From the NCBI GenBank assembly GCA_031002005.1, contig CM061920.1:45920610-45984609 (forward strand): a stretch of 64,000 nucleotides of DNA, read 5' to 3'. Under the pieces are notes generated by a model, which was given only the letters and a program-made list of their open reading frames with translations, made no database searches and was not told the origin of the DNA. Source of the stretch: Vandiemenella viatica. Taxonomy: Eukaryota > Arthropoda > Insecta > Orthoptera > Morabidae. Position 1 is the first letter of the stretch; each line of letters starts with the position of its first letter. Shown piece after piece: positions 44,190 to 54,949 of this stretch. The position numbers and the translations under genes were made by a program.

Positions 44190-44835
44190 AGTCAAAAACT
44201 GCCCACCACACCTACACACACAATTCAAAACCAACCAGGACCCTGTTTTTCTCACCCAGCAAATTCTTCATTTTTGCTACCATTCCTGAAATGTGCCGCA
44301 TTGTTCCCACCACACCATGTGTCACATTCAGCAGACCACCTAAGCTAAATAATATACTTGTACACAAATATCAACTATCTGATGCTGCTTAACCACTGTC
44401 CTGATCTTTCCCATGTGACAGGCTCCAATGCAAAACGTGCGGTATGTATCCACCTACTGCAACCCTATTACTGGTGAAACCTACCTCTTCATAGGCCATG
44501 CCACTTGTATCACAACCTATCTCATATACTGGCTCACCTGCCTCCACTGCCAAAGTTCCTAATTCACCCTTACCTCTCAAACTTATTATCCATCAGAATG
44601 AATCATCACAGACACACAGTTTACTCCCAAAAACCTAGACCTTCCTGTTGCTCGCCATGCCAGCACTCGCAGTACTTGCACAACCTCAATAACTGCTTTA
44701 CAGTCGGGGCCATTAGAATACTTCCAGATACCACATCCCAATCTGAAATCGGCAGGTGGGAATTGGCTTATCAACACATCCTGCAGACTAGACATCTCCC
44801 CCCTCCCCTCCTTCCAGGCCTCAATTTCAGATAAT
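44190..44835 (+). pseudogene. PLE GIY-YIG region, decayed
   Basis: Across several frames, pieces match lineage A: a Cys-rich linker (LQCKTCGMYPPT-like, near 44425), GETYLFIGHATCI, then YWLTCLHCQSS (first GIY-YIG half), RMNHHRHTVYSQKPR, NNCFTVGAIRILPDTTSQSE and IGRWELAYQHILQTRH before the C-terminal PGLNFR. The RT part is absent or unreadable apart from a short stretch near 44230. The YIG half is damaged. Confidence 0.8.
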
Positions 44836-44843
44836 ACCTTCCA

Positions 44844-45211
44844 AAATCTTGAACATGGCAGCATCAACAGCAATGGTATTTCTTCAATTGTATAATGAAA
44901 ACACAGCCAAACCTGTTGCAAATATTCAATGAATTTATTGACTGGTTTCGACCCGCCTTAAGTCGGCAGTAAGCTGCCGCCCAGATTAGACGCTGGCTCT
45001 GTGAGGCACGCTGCCTGCCGGATGGTTAGCCAGATAATAAATTTTAATGTGTGACTTTAGTACGAAAGTACTATTTTATTGAAAAGTGTTTTAGATTCAT
45101 GTAATATATTTTAACTAGTTTCTGAAGAAGACCCCCTTAAGGCGGGTCGAAACCGGTCAATAAATTCATTGAATATTTGCAACAGGTTTGGCTGTGTTTT
45201 CATTATACAAT
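44844..45211 (+). mobile_element. Foldback element with 12-bp target duplication
   Basis: Inverted arms of about 80 bp (44885-44963 and 45133-45210) surround a ~170-bp centre, with ~40 bp of extra unpaired sequence at the left. TAATACCTTCCA flanks it on both sides (44832-44843 and 45212-45223), and removing one copy rejoins the PLE sequence. Between the arms CTGAAGA, an ACCC/GGGT stem and GAAACCGGTC form a hammerhead-like motif. Confidence 0.9.
45119..45160 (+). ncRNA. Hammerhead-like motif in foldback
   Basis: CTGAAGA (45122-45128) matches the CUGANGA core exactly. Then AG, ACCC pairing with GGGT, C, GAAA (45149-45152), and palindromic ACCGGT as a possible 3-bp stem III between two copies, followed by C as a permitted cleavage base. 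Stem I is weak (2 bp), so activity as a monomer is doubtful. Confidence 0.45.
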
Positions 45212-45397
45212 TAATACCTTCCATCCTCACACTGTTATACCCATCACTGGTAAGTACAATAGATTCATATATTTATAGACCTTATTTAAAAATTTATTTT
45301 CGATTATTATTTCTCCTTTAAAATGTTTGATTTTTCTTTCTTCTGATTGTGTTATTGTTACTCTCCCCTGACATGTGACTGTCAATTTTATTCTGCG

Positions 45398-46079
45398 TGT
45401 TATTAGATTGTTCGTGGTTTAATTAATATGATAAATAACCTGTTCACCATACAGTCCAATTTAAACTTGCTTTTATTTTCATAAATATGACGTCAAAGAG
45501 ACTGTTTACATGCAATCCAGCGATTGTATACAACACTTCTTCCACAGACAATACAGTCCTTGGCCGTCGTAAATTCAGTCGGTGAAAACTGTTTCTCTGT
45601 CTCGGATGATCGCTTTATATAAACTACATCGAAATTTCTAGAACACTTCAAAGGATTCCGACAGCTATTTCTCGAACGTTAACAATACTTAAACAATTGA
45701 AACATATTAAAAACAATCAGAATTAATACATAATCACTTACAGTCATTACAAAATGGTCAAAATGGAAATTAAAGATACTTAAACACAAAGTTATCCACA
45801 GAAATCATTTTGAACTCTAGCAAATGTCCTTTTAGACATCATAACTAGCATTAATACTCAGAATTACAAACATTTAAGCAATTCTTTTGCATAATTCTGT
45901 CCTTAAACATATTAAATGGCCTTTAAATAATTTATTTTCATAATACGAAGTCTATATACATTGATTTACAGTAAATTGAAAAACAAACATATAAGATAAT
46001 ATTCAACCGAACTCTAGCTTGCTACAATTGTTTCATACAATACAATTCCATTTAATATTTAGGTTTGAGGGCTGTTACA
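45398..46079 (-). mobile_element. Solo LTR related to the 51-56 kb retrotransposon
   Basis: It begins TGTTATTAGATTGTTCGTGG and ends GAGGGCTGTTACA, parallel to the LTRs at 51377 and 55768 (TGTTAAGG... to GGGCTGTTACA), with many shared internal phrases (for example TTAAACATATTAAATGG). It is diverged from them, so it is an older relative. A clean 4-bp duplication is not visible. Confidence 0.8.
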
Positions 46080-46250
46080 GTGTGGTTGCTTGCATGAACA
46101 CAGCCACGTTTCTTTCCACTTGATAAAGGGTTAACCTCGAAATATTGTGTTTTTTGTGTTTGTATATTATTTTGTATTGCTGCTGCCCTCCTCCCTTCAG
46201 CTTTGGTGAGTGTTGTGTATAATTTCTCTTTCTTTTCCACATAAATATTG

Positions 46251-46691
46251 CACTTAGATGAGGTTCAGAGAAGGGCAGCTAGATTTGTTTGCAGAAATGA
46301 CCAAAAGATGCACTTGATAATTGAAATGATAAAAGATTCTGTTTGAGAGTCATTGCAGAATAGAAAGCAATTGAAGAGAATTGTGGGCATTTACAAGGCA
46401 TATACAGGTGATGTGGCTTGGATAAATATTGGTGAAAGATTTAGGAACAGCACATGGAAGGGTAAAGTGGTTCCTGGAGAATGTCATGACAATAAATTAT
46501 AAATTGATTTCAGACATAAGGGAACAGGAATGTTTTCATTTGATGACAGGAGTTAAGGAATTGGAACAAGTTACTTAGGAAGTTATTAAACAATATACGT
46601 CTGAATATAGGATTTTAAAGTGAAATAAGAAAAAAATATCATAGTTAGGTTTGTAGGGAAATTGCCAATGGGGGCATTGGCTCTGTTATAA
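46251..46691 (+). mobile_element. LINE 3' fragment, interrupted by a Helitron
   Basis: The plus strand reads LDEVQRRAARFVCRNDQ-like sequence near 46258, QNRKQLKRIVGIYKAYTGDV, then a degraded DFRHKGTGMFSF. The tail phrase GTAGGGAAATTGCC near 46650 and GGCTCTGTTATAA mark the family's 3' end. The tail continues after the Helitron at 49673 (TTAATAATAAAAAATT). Confidence 0.8.
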
Positions 46692-49672
46692 TCTTATATA
46701 TATATAAAAATAGACGTATTTTTTCCTATATTTCACTTTTCAGTAACTACTACCTAGCACAGATCACTGATGTTTGTGGGTGGAAGTAGCATGGAGTTTC
46801 CTGTCATGCACAACGTTGGCCGAATGCCGATAGCTGAGGGGATGTGGGAGATATAATGATTTAAGTTGGTCAGTGCACGGCGTTTTAATATTTCGACCAA
46901 AAATTCGTATCTCCGTATACTTCTATTTCCTGCCACAACTACATAACATAGACCTTTGGTGTTTGTGTGTGGTAGTAGAATCGTCTTTCCTGTCGTGCAC
47001 TATGGTTGTTAGATGTCGGTAGCTATGGGGGTGTGGGAGATATGGGGGTTGAAAGTGGTCGACCTGTGGAATTTCATACTTCTGCCAAAGACAAAAGTGT
47101 CATGGTGTATCACTTTTCAGCGAAAACTATATATCACAGATAACTGGCGTTTGTGTGTAGTGGTAGCACAGAGTCACCTTTCGATCACAACAGCGGCCGA
47201 ATTTCAGAAAATGTGGTTCTGTGGTAGATATGGTGGTTGTAAGTGGCCGACCAAGGATATTTTCGTATTTCGACTGTCTCCGCATATGTCACTTTTCTGC
47301 CACAACTACATAGCATAGAGCATTGGTGTTTGTGTTTGGTAGTAGAATCGTATCTCATGTAGTGCACTATGGTTGTTAGATGTCGGTAGCTATGGAGGCG
47401 TGGGAGATATGGGGGTTGAAAGTGGTCGACCTGTGGCAGTTTCATACTTCTGCCAAAGACAAAAGTGTCATGGTGTATCACTTTTCAGCGAAAACTATAG
47501 ATCACAGATAACTGGCGTTTGTGTGTAGTAGTAGCACAGAGTCACCTTTCGATCACAACAGCGGCCGAATTTCAGAAAATGTGGTACTGTGGTAGATATG
47601 GTGGTTGTAAGTGGCCGACCAAGGATATTTTCGTATTTCGACTGTCTCCGCATATGTCACTTTTCTGCCACAACTACATAGCATAGAGCATTGGTGTTTG
47701 TGTTTGGTAGTAGAATCGTATCTTATGTAGTGCACTATGGTTGTTAGATGTCGGTAGCTATGGAGGCGTGGGAGATATGGGGGTTGAAAGTGGTCGACCT
47801 GTGGCAGTTTCATACTTCTGCCAAAGACAAAAGTGTCATGGTGTATCACTTTTCAGCGAAAACTATAGATCACAGATAACTGGCGTTTGTGTGTAGTAGT
47901 AGCCCAGAGTCACCTTTCGATCACAACAGCGGCCGAATTTCAGAAAATGTGGTACTGTGGTAGATATGGTGGTTGTAAGTGGCCGACCAAGGATATTTTC
48001 GTATTTCGACTGTCTCCGCATATGTCACTTTTCTGCCACAACTACATAGCATAGAGCATTGTTGTTTGTGTTTGGTAGTAGAATCGTATCTCATGTAGTG
48101 CACTATGGTTGTTAGATGTCGGTAGCTATGGGGGCGTGGGAGATATGGGGGTTGAAAGTGGTCGACCTGTGGCAGTTTCATACTTCTGCCAAAGACAAAA
48201 GTGTCATGGTGTATCACTTTTCAGCGAAAACTATAGATCACAGATAACTGGCGTTTGTGTGTAGTAGTAGCACAGAGTCACCTTTCGATCACAACAGCGG
48301 CCGAATTTCAGAAAATGTGGTACTGTGGTAGATATGGTGGTTGTAAATTGCCGACCAAGGATATTTTTCGTATTTCGACTGTCTCTGCATATGTCACTTT
48401 TCTGCCACAACTACATAGCATAGAGCATTGGTGTTTGTGTTTGGTAGTAGAATCGTATCTCATGTAGTGCACTATGGTTGTTAGATGTCGGTAGCTATGG
48501 GGGCGTGGGAGATATGGGGGTTGAAAGTGGTCGACCTGTGGCAGTTTCATACTTCTGCCAAAGACAAAAGTGTCATGGTGTATCACTTTTCAGCGAAAAC
48601 TATAGATCACAGATAACTGGCGTTTGTGTGTAGTAGTAGCACAGAGTCACCTTTCGATCACAACAGCGGCCCGAATTTCAGAAACTTTGGTACTGTGGTA
48701 GATATGGTGGTTGTAAGTGGCCGACCAAGGATATTTTCGTATTTCGACTGTCTCTGCATATGTCACTTTTTTGCCACAACTACATAGCATAGAGCATTGG
48801 TGTTTGTGTTTGGTAGTAGAATCGTATCTCATGTAGTGCACTATGGTTGTTAGATGTCAGTAGCTATGGGGGTGTGGGAGAAATGGGGGTTGAAAGTGGT
48901 CATCCTGTGGCAATTTCATATTTGTGCCAAAGACAAAAGTGTCATGGTGTATCACTTTTCAGTGAAAACTACAGATCACAGATAACTGGCGTTTGTGTGT
49001 AGTAGTATCACAGAGTCACCTGTCGATCACAACAGCGGCCGAATTTCATAAACTGTTGTTATGTGGGAGATATGGTGGTTGTAAGTGGCCGACCAAGGAT
49101 ATTTTCGTATTTCGACGAAAGGCATGTTTCTCCGCAGAATTCTCTTTTCTGCCACGACTACATAGCATAGAGCATTGGTGTTTATGTGTGGTACTAGAAT
49201 CGTGTCTGTTGTCGTGCACTATGGTTGTTAGATGTCTGTAGCTATGGGGGTGTGGAAGATATGGGGATGAAAATGGTCGACCTGCGGCAATTTCATATTT
49301 CTGCCAAAGACGCATGTGTCACGGTGTATCACTTTTAAGTGAAAACTATCAATCGCAGATCACTGGCGTTTGTGTGTGGTAGTAACACAGAGTCTCCCAT
49401 CGATCACAACGTTGGCCGAAATTCGGTAACTGTGGGAGTGTGTGAGATATGGTGTTTGAAATTGGTCGATTATGAATATTTTCGTATTTCATCCAAAGAC
49501 TTGTGTGTATCCGTAAATTTTACTTTGCTGCCGGAACTACATAGCGCAGAAGACTGGTGTTTGTGTGTGGTAATAGTATCGAGTCTCCCATCGTGCACTA
49601 TGCTGGTTAGATGTCTATAGCTGTCAATATGAATTCTTTACAATCACGAACGAAGTCGTGGGTACCTGCTAG
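46692..49672 (+). mobile_element. Non-autonomous Helitron containing a tandem array
   Basis: The 5' end TCTTATATATATAAAAATAG follows an A. The 3' end has a small hairpin (CACGAACGAAGTCGTG, 49645-49660) and terminates CTAG before a T, matching the Helitron rules TC...CTRR and A/T insertion. Joining the flanks restores an AT-rich LINE tail. No Rep or helicase gene is present; nearly all of it is tandem repeat. Confidence 0.85.
46735..49640. repeat. Higher-order tandem repeat, 368-bp dimer of ~184-bp units
   Basis: The central units (about 47100 to 48590) repeat every 368 bp with only scattered changes. Each 368-bp unit consists of two related halves of about 184 bp, which share CACTTTTC, the GTTTGTGT-GTAGTAG phrase and GGAGATATGG-GGTTG. 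Edge units (46735-47000 and 48860-49640) are more diverged, as expected when the array grows from its centre. Open frames of 98 codons recurring on the minus strand are a by-product of the periodicity. Confidence 0.92.
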
Positions 49673-49839
49673 TTAATAATAAAAAATTACTTAAAACTTT
49701 AATTATTATTAGCCTCCTTGATAATCAAAGAGCTAGCAACATTTTCGAGAAAGAATTTTAGGTCTGCTGGTTTTTTTATATTTATTTTTTTATTGATTGA
49801 AGTTATGTAGGGATGCGGTACATCTGGCACCTGGGAGCG

Positions 49840-50067
49840 ACTGAGCGGTTAGCATTCTGGCCTCGCATTCGGGAAGACGGCGGTTCGAATCCCCGTCCGG
49901 GCATCCAGATTTGGGTTTTCCATGGTTTCCCAAATCACTCCAGGGAAATGCCGGGATGCTTCCTTCAAAAGGCCATGGCCGAATTTCTTCCCATTCCTTG
50001 CCCCCCTATCCTTTCCCGTCTCTAAAGACCTCCCTGTTAAGAGACGTTAAGCAGTTAAAAAAATGAA
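49840..50067 (+). mobile_element. tRNA-derived SINE, full length
   Basis: A clear A-box-like GAGCGGTTAGCATTCTGG and B box GGTTCGAATCCCC near 49881-49893. The body is CATCCAGATTTGGGTTTTCC, CAAATCACTCCAGG and GGCCATGGCCGAATTTC. ACCTGGGAGCG (11 bp) flanks it at 49829-49839 and 50068-50078. This is the best copy in the window. Confidence 0.95.
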
Positions 50068-50367
50068 ACCTGGGAGCGGTTGCATTTAAATTGTGCATCC
50101 CTTCCATTCAGGTAAAAATCATGCATTTTGAAATCATTTTAAGGCAAATTTTCTTTTTTTCATAATTTTCTATGTCTTTTTAGCAATATAAATTTATAGT
50201 TGCCAGACCGTTTCACAGTTGCTAAAATCACGCCAGATACAATTAAAAAATAAATTAATTTTCAAACCATTTTAGTATAACCGAAAATTTAATATGATAA
50301 AATTCTATAATCAAAGAATATAATCTAAATTTGCCAGGCAGAAATTCGGTTGCTAAATTAGGAGTCA

Positions 50368-50879
50368 TCATCATCATCATCATCATCATCATTAGTTTTC
50401 TGCCCTCTAGCAGGTTTTCACTTGGCTGCTCTGTCTTCTACCTTTCTCTTGAGAACCATGTAGTTGCCGTCTTCCTTGATGTTGTCTATAATTTGGTATC
50501 TCTTTCTTCCTCTTAATCTCCTCCAACAGACTAAACCTTCCAAGGCATCTTTTATCAGGCACACCCCTCTTAACAAGTGTCCCATCCAGTTTTTCTTTCT
50601 CTCCTTTATTATTTGGAGAATTTTTCTGCTTTCACTGACCCTGTCCAGCACTTCAGCATTGCTTATTTTATCCACCCAGCTTATCTTCTCCATCCTCCTC
50701 CACATCCACATCTCAAATGCTTCTAACCGCTTTTCATCCTCTCGTCTCAGTGTCCATGTCTCCGACGCGTAAAGAGCCACACTCCATACAAAACATTTAC
50801 AGAGTCTTTTTCTAAGTGTTTTGTCTATTTTTCCGGTTAGTATCCTCCTTTTCCTATTAAACGCTTCCTTTGCTACAGC
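50368..50879 (-). mobile_element. LINE 3' fragment (second LINE family), 12-bp target duplication
   Basis: The minus strand encodes the C-terminal end of a LINE RT protein: ALYASETWTLRREDEKRLEA, FEMWMWRRMEKISW, KKNWMGHLLR. The (ATG)n tail lies at 50368-50392. AATTAGGAGTCA flanks both sides (50356-50367 and 50880-50891). It is 5' truncated, as usual for target-primed reverse transcription. Confidence 0.92.
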
Positions 50880-51017
50880 AATTAGGAGTCAAACCAATTT
50901 AAGTCCCAGGGAAAGTAGGCGAGTTAGAAGAGTGCGCCATATAATTGGTTTTAAACTAACAGAACATAAAAAATTGTATTGTAAATATTTTGACAGTCAC
51001 ATGTAAAAGATAATCTG

Positions 51018-51050
<33 letters not shown>
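51018..51050. repeat. (TTA)n microsatellite
   Basis: About ten ATT/TTA units in the loop of the foldback element. Confidence 0.9.
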
Positions 51051-51051
<1 letters not shown>

Positions 51052-51376
51052 ACATCATGACAAAACTGATTTTTCAATTTAAAAAACACAGTACAATGAA
51101 CATAAGCACTTGACGCCATCTTAAGAAATAACTTCTGTGACTGCTTATCTTTCATCACGCTCTCGGTCGCAGATATCATCTATCTCACGCAACCAACGAA
51201 TCAGATGCCACACTATTCTAACTCACCTACTCTCCCAAAGACTTAAATTGGTCTTGCTCCTAATTTAGCAACTGAATTTTTGTCTGGCAAATTTACATTT
51301 TATTCTTTGATTATAGAACTATATCATATTAAATTTCCAGCTATACTAAAATGGATTTTTTAATTGTATCGGACGT

Positions 51377-52055
51377 TGTTAAGGTTCTTTGGGTGGTTTT
51401 ATTACTGCATTAATTAATTAATAAAGTCCACCAAAAACAAGGTTATGTTGATGCTCGTTTATTTTCAATCAAAACAAGTCTGCGACATTCACAAGCATAG
51501 TTGTTACAATCCAAAGATGCAATACTTGAATGAAAACTTGCATGAATGTCTCTGTAACACTGAATGAATACTCTGTCCAAGCGATCTGTTTATATAGAGT
51601 CTATCGAATTTACGAGAATTCTTCAAAGGCATCCGCCCGATATTTCTCGATCATTAACAATCACTCAAACAATTAAACATATTAAAAACAATCGGAATTG
51701 ATACAAAATTAATTAATAACATTACAAAATGATTAGAAATGGTAATTAGAGATACTTAAATACAAAATTATTTACAGAAATCCTTTCAAATGGTGGAAAA
51801 TTGTCCTGTAGACATCGTAACATACATTAATACAAGTAATTACAAACTTTTAATAAATTCTCTTGCACCATTCGGTTCTTAAACATATTAAATGGTCTTT
51901 AAATAATTTTCTTACCTAAAACAAAGTCTATATACACTTATTTACAAGAATTTACAAAATAAACATACCAAATAACTTTCAAGCAAACTTTAGCTCATTA
52001 CAAATATTTCACACAGTCCAATACTATTCAAAATACAGGTATTAGGGCTGTTACA
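51377..52055 (-). repeat. LTR (3' LTR in element orientation)
   Basis: 679 bp, TG...CA. It matches 55768-56478 except for a 32-bp deletion near 51530 and at least one base change (CGAATTT versus CAAATTT near 51605). Confidence 0.95.
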
Positions 52056-52780
52056 ACCCCTCCCCAGGATTCACTTAATTTTACACAGATAAAATTGATT
52101 GAATCCGTTACGAATCTAAGCAGGTTGAATGTACACATAATGCAGACACGAACAGATTACAACCAATCAACCATAATGACTTTTACAATGAACAAATACA
52201 ATTCTTCATACAACATCTGCACATAGTCCATGACACTGATTTTGTTTACATTAATTGTCTTTTCTCAGGTCCAATCATTTTATCATTTACTGTTTTTACA
52301 CAACAAACGTTCAATGCCATCACCTTAAGTTACAATTATTTTCACTCCAAATTACACACTTGATGTCTGCTTGTTAATTACACCAGTCTGTTTACATTTT
52401 ACAGCTGATAATTTGTCACCAAAATGTAGAAAGTCACAACATCATGAAAATACCAAAAGTCTCTACACAAAACTGTCACAAATTATACATTGAAATGCTT
52501 ACATCTGTATCTGAGCATAAGTACTCACACAAACTATTTACATACATCAATTCAAAAACTTATTTACAAAATTAGATATTTACATGTAGGGACCCCTCCC
52601 CAAACCATGCATTTCAATTAATTCTCATAAGTGGTTTCCAGGATTTCCCTGGAAACCCAAAACCGCGTAAGTTACTTTTTCCTAACCTTCCAGTTTTCTT
52701 CAACTTTTGTATACACATTTAATATTACATTTCTATTTTCACAAAGCTCCTTATATACATACAGAAACACAAACTTCCAA

Positions 52781-53824
52781 TCATCCAGACAACAGACTTT
52801 GGTACAACCACGCAACAGCTGAGACATACAATGGTTCTGTTTTAGCAAATTGATTGTCACTTAAAAGCAATGCTGTTGACTCAACTGGTAATACAAATTT
52901 ATTATTCTCACTACTACAGTTTAGTCCATCATTACTCCCAACCCCACTCTTCATCATCTGATTGCTACTTAAACTTACCAAATTATATGAATCAGTACCT
53001 AAAACTGTTTTAACATCTGGCTTACTGACTTCATCCACCAAATAATTATTTTTCTCAGCAACTACTACTTCACTATCAGCTTCCACATCAAAGAGGGTAC
53101 AAAACATATTGTCATCTAAGTCACATTCTGTACATTTTTCCAAATCAGAAACTGGTTCAAATAAATCCTTACTCCCACCCATTTCTTCAATGTCATGATC
53201 TACACCAAATAAAGAGCTAAATAACGTATCAGCTAGGTCAAAATTAGGACATCTTTCCAACTTAGGGATTGGTACATAAGGCTTTTCAACCACTCTCTCT
53301 TCAGAAGACAAATACTTTGACTTACAATTCTCCTCCTCATCTGGGTCTCCTATCCACACCACTGTATCACCTTCATCTTCAAGATATTTGAGAAACTCCT
53401 CTATTTCAGCACTTCTACAAACTTCATTACCACCTATCCTAGCACACATAGTCCCAACTATGCCATTCTGGACCTTACAAGTTTCTGATAGCCACACTGT
53501 AGTATGCACTATAAATTCTGCACCCCTTTTTGTAATTAAGCAGTGACCATTTCGAAAATCTTCTACATGAAAATTATTACTTTCGCACACTGATTCTAGT
53601 GATAAGGTACTATGGTGGTTCCCTTCCCACTTTATCTTATTATCAGTCTTTAAATCATCAACATCATTAATTACATCTATCATAACCTTATCCTGCAATT
53701 CACTTGCTGCTATCTCTACCTCTTCCAATAAATCTTCTCGGGGATTATTCATAAAAAGGGTATTAACGCTATAGCAGTTGGTATCTGGACCCACAATCTT
53801 ACCCACCACTGCGGGGCCCGTCAC
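52781..53824 (-). CDS. Acidic ORF of the LTR element, unrecognised
   Basis: An uninterrupted 347-codon frame on the minus strand, downstream of the gag pieces. It is rich in Asp, Glu, Ser and Val. I do not recognise protease, RT or integrase motifs. The stretches CPNFDLADTLFSSLFGVD and CTECDLDDNMFCTLFDVE form an internal repeat, each with Cys, Leu-Ala/Asp-Asp and Phe-x-x-Leu-Phe, which suggests tandem short motifs. It could be an N-terminal pol extension or an accessory protein left after loss of pol. The open frame, despite its length, fits a young insertion. No function is claimed. Confidence 0.6.
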   Translation of the reverse strand: MTGPAVVGKIVGPDTNCYSVNTLFMNNPREDLLEEVEIAASELQDKVMIDVINDVDDLKTDNKIKWEGNHHSTLSLESVCESNNFHVEDFRNGHCLITKRGAEFIVHTTVWLSETCKVQNGIVGTMCARIGGNEVCRSAEIEEFLKYLEDEGDTVVWIGDPDEEENCKSKYLSSEERVVEKPYVPIPKLERCPNFDLADTLFSSLFGVDHDIEEMGGSKDLFEPVSDLEKCTECDLDDNMFCTLFDVEADSEVVVAEKNNYLVDEVSKPDVKTVLGTDSYNLVSLSSNQMMKSGVGSNDGLNCSSENNKFVLPVESTALLLSDNQFAKTEPLYVSAVAWLYQSLLSG

Positions 53825-53835
53825 AGAGGGGGTCT

Positions 53836-54309
53836 TTAGTTTGCCTGCCCTCCATGCTGCCTTTCACTTTCAGATTGAGGGTTCTGTTCTCTCACTCCCC
53901 CATTATTATCCCTCCTTGCGTAATTATCACGATCCCGTCCCCTCGATCTACCATCCCTTGACCCATTACCCCTTCTAGGGGGACTCCTGCTGCCCCTCCT
54001 ATGGTGTTGATGGTGGTAATGTTGTTCATTGAATGACTCCTGGGCATCCAGGCGTCTTAACAATTCAGAAACTCTATCCACATTTACTACATCCAAAGTG
54101 GCAATTAAATTTCTTGTTTGCTGAGGTAGCCTAGCTCCTATCAAATCAATAAATTCCTCCTCTCCATAAGGATGGTCTAAATACTTACAACGGATCCAAC
54201 ATTTATGAAAAAAATCATGTTGAGTTTCCCTACCAGGTTTATACGGCCTACCAGTCATCAACTCCCTCTTTTCTTGAATTTGCCTGCTTGTCGACCAAAA
54301 ATGTTTCAA
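53836..54309 (-). CDS. Gag C-terminal part (LTR element)
   Basis: This frame carries a gag-type region: FWSTSRQIQEKRELMTGRPY, FHKCWIRCKYLDHP, then LLRRLDAQESFNEQHYHHQH and an Arg/Gly/Ser/Asp-rich tail (RRGNGSRDGRSRGRDRDNYA). The basic tail takes the place of the zinc knuckle usual in gag and may bind RNA. It is separated from the upstream gag piece by a frame break near 54310-54380. Gag forms the particle that packages element RNA; in this element it is the only retained structural protein. Confidence 0.7.
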   Translation of the reverse strand: MKHFWSTSRQIQEKRELMTGRPYKPGRETQHDFFHKCWIRCKYLDHPYGEEEFIDLIGARLPQQTRNLIATLDVVNVDRVSELLRRLDAQESFNEQHYHHQHHRRGSRSPPRRGNGSRDGRSRGRDRDNYARRDNNGGVREQNPQSESERQHGGQAN

Positions 54310-54376
54310 AAAGTTTTCTTTAAACAGCCTTGTAGTCAGTCACTTCCCTAGCTTGTCTATCACCCCATGTCCTAGC

Positions 54377-54949
54377 TTAAGATTTTAGATGTTTACCCAC
54401 AAGTGCAATTTTCTTATTGTCGGGTAAAAAATTAAAATAGTCTGATCTTTCAAAATTATCTATAAACTCAATAGGGTGAAGTCTTCCACTGTCATCATAA
54501 AATTCAAATTCTTCCTTAATATCAGCACTGATAACTGGATTACCTGCTAAGGGAATCTGACTTAACTGAACCTGTAGCCCAGTAACCCTTTTTTCCAACT
54601 GATTTACATTTCTTTCTAATCCATGCGCTAACTGTTCCTGTTGCTGCACCAATGTATTAATATTTAATCCCACCTCTTGTCTCAACTCATTAACCTTAAC
54701 ATCATTAGCTTGGAACAAAGCAACATATTCCTCCTTCATCTTATCACAATTTTCACTGACTTCTTTATAAATCAAATTTACACATTCAGTCTTATTCTGT
54801 TCACAAATTTCTGTAACCTTTTCAAATTTTTCCTTACATTCTGTTACTACCTTCCCCAATTTAGAATCTAAATTGTTAATATCCTCCTTGAATTGAGAGC
54901 TAAAACCCTGAAATTGCTCTGCGATTTTAACATCAAAACATTTAGTCAA
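54377..54949 (-). CDS. Gag middle part, coiled coil (LTR element)
   Basis: A 190-codon frame starting MTKCFDVKIAEQFQGFSSQF. Residues 20-130 are a long heptad-rich coiled coil (LDSKLGKVVTECKEKFEKV and following), then FEFYDDSGRLHPIEFIDNFE, a segment like the start of the capsid-like region in Ty3/gypsy gag. It overlaps the upstream ORF by 4 nt in a different frame, which probably reflects a frameshift in an originally single gag. Confidence 0.7.
   Translation of the reverse strand: MTKCFDVKIAEQFQGFSSQFKEDINNLDSKLGKVVTECKEKFEKVTEICEQNKTECVNLIYKEVSENCDKMKEEYVALFQANDVKVNELRQEVGLNINTLVQQQEQLAHGLERNVNQLEKRVTGLQVQLSQIPLAGNPVISADIKEEFEFYDDSGRLHPIEFIDNFERSDYFNFLPDNKKIALVGKHLKS

Larger units (their letters stand above)
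44101..46250 (+). mobile_element. Decayed PLE (lineage A relative), split by two insertions
   Basis: The coding remnant lies at 44190-44835, the 3' region at 44836-45397, and a terminal-repeat end at 46080-46250 with a hammerhead-like hairpin (TTGATAAAGGGTTAACC...GAAATATTGTG, 46129-46155). A foldback (44844-45211, 12-bp duplication) and a solo LTR (45398-46079) sit inside it. Confidence 0.75.

Noticed and set aside
47185..48841. Recurring 98-codon minus-strand open frames
   Set aside because: They repeat every 368 bp inside the Helitron tandem array and are produced by its periodicity; no protein signature.
46735..49640. CRISPR-like regular repeats
   Set aside because: Units are contiguous 184/368-bp tandem repeats without short repeats and unique spacers, in a eukaryotic intron.
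39357..49672. The helicase fragment at 39.4 kb as the coding part of the 46.7-kb Helitron
   Set aside because: They lie more than 7 kb apart in opposite orientation, with an exon and other elements between; no shared ends.
49852..49900. tRNA gene
   Set aside because: Box A and B are present, but no acceptor stem closes and the body continues as a SINE with a target duplication.
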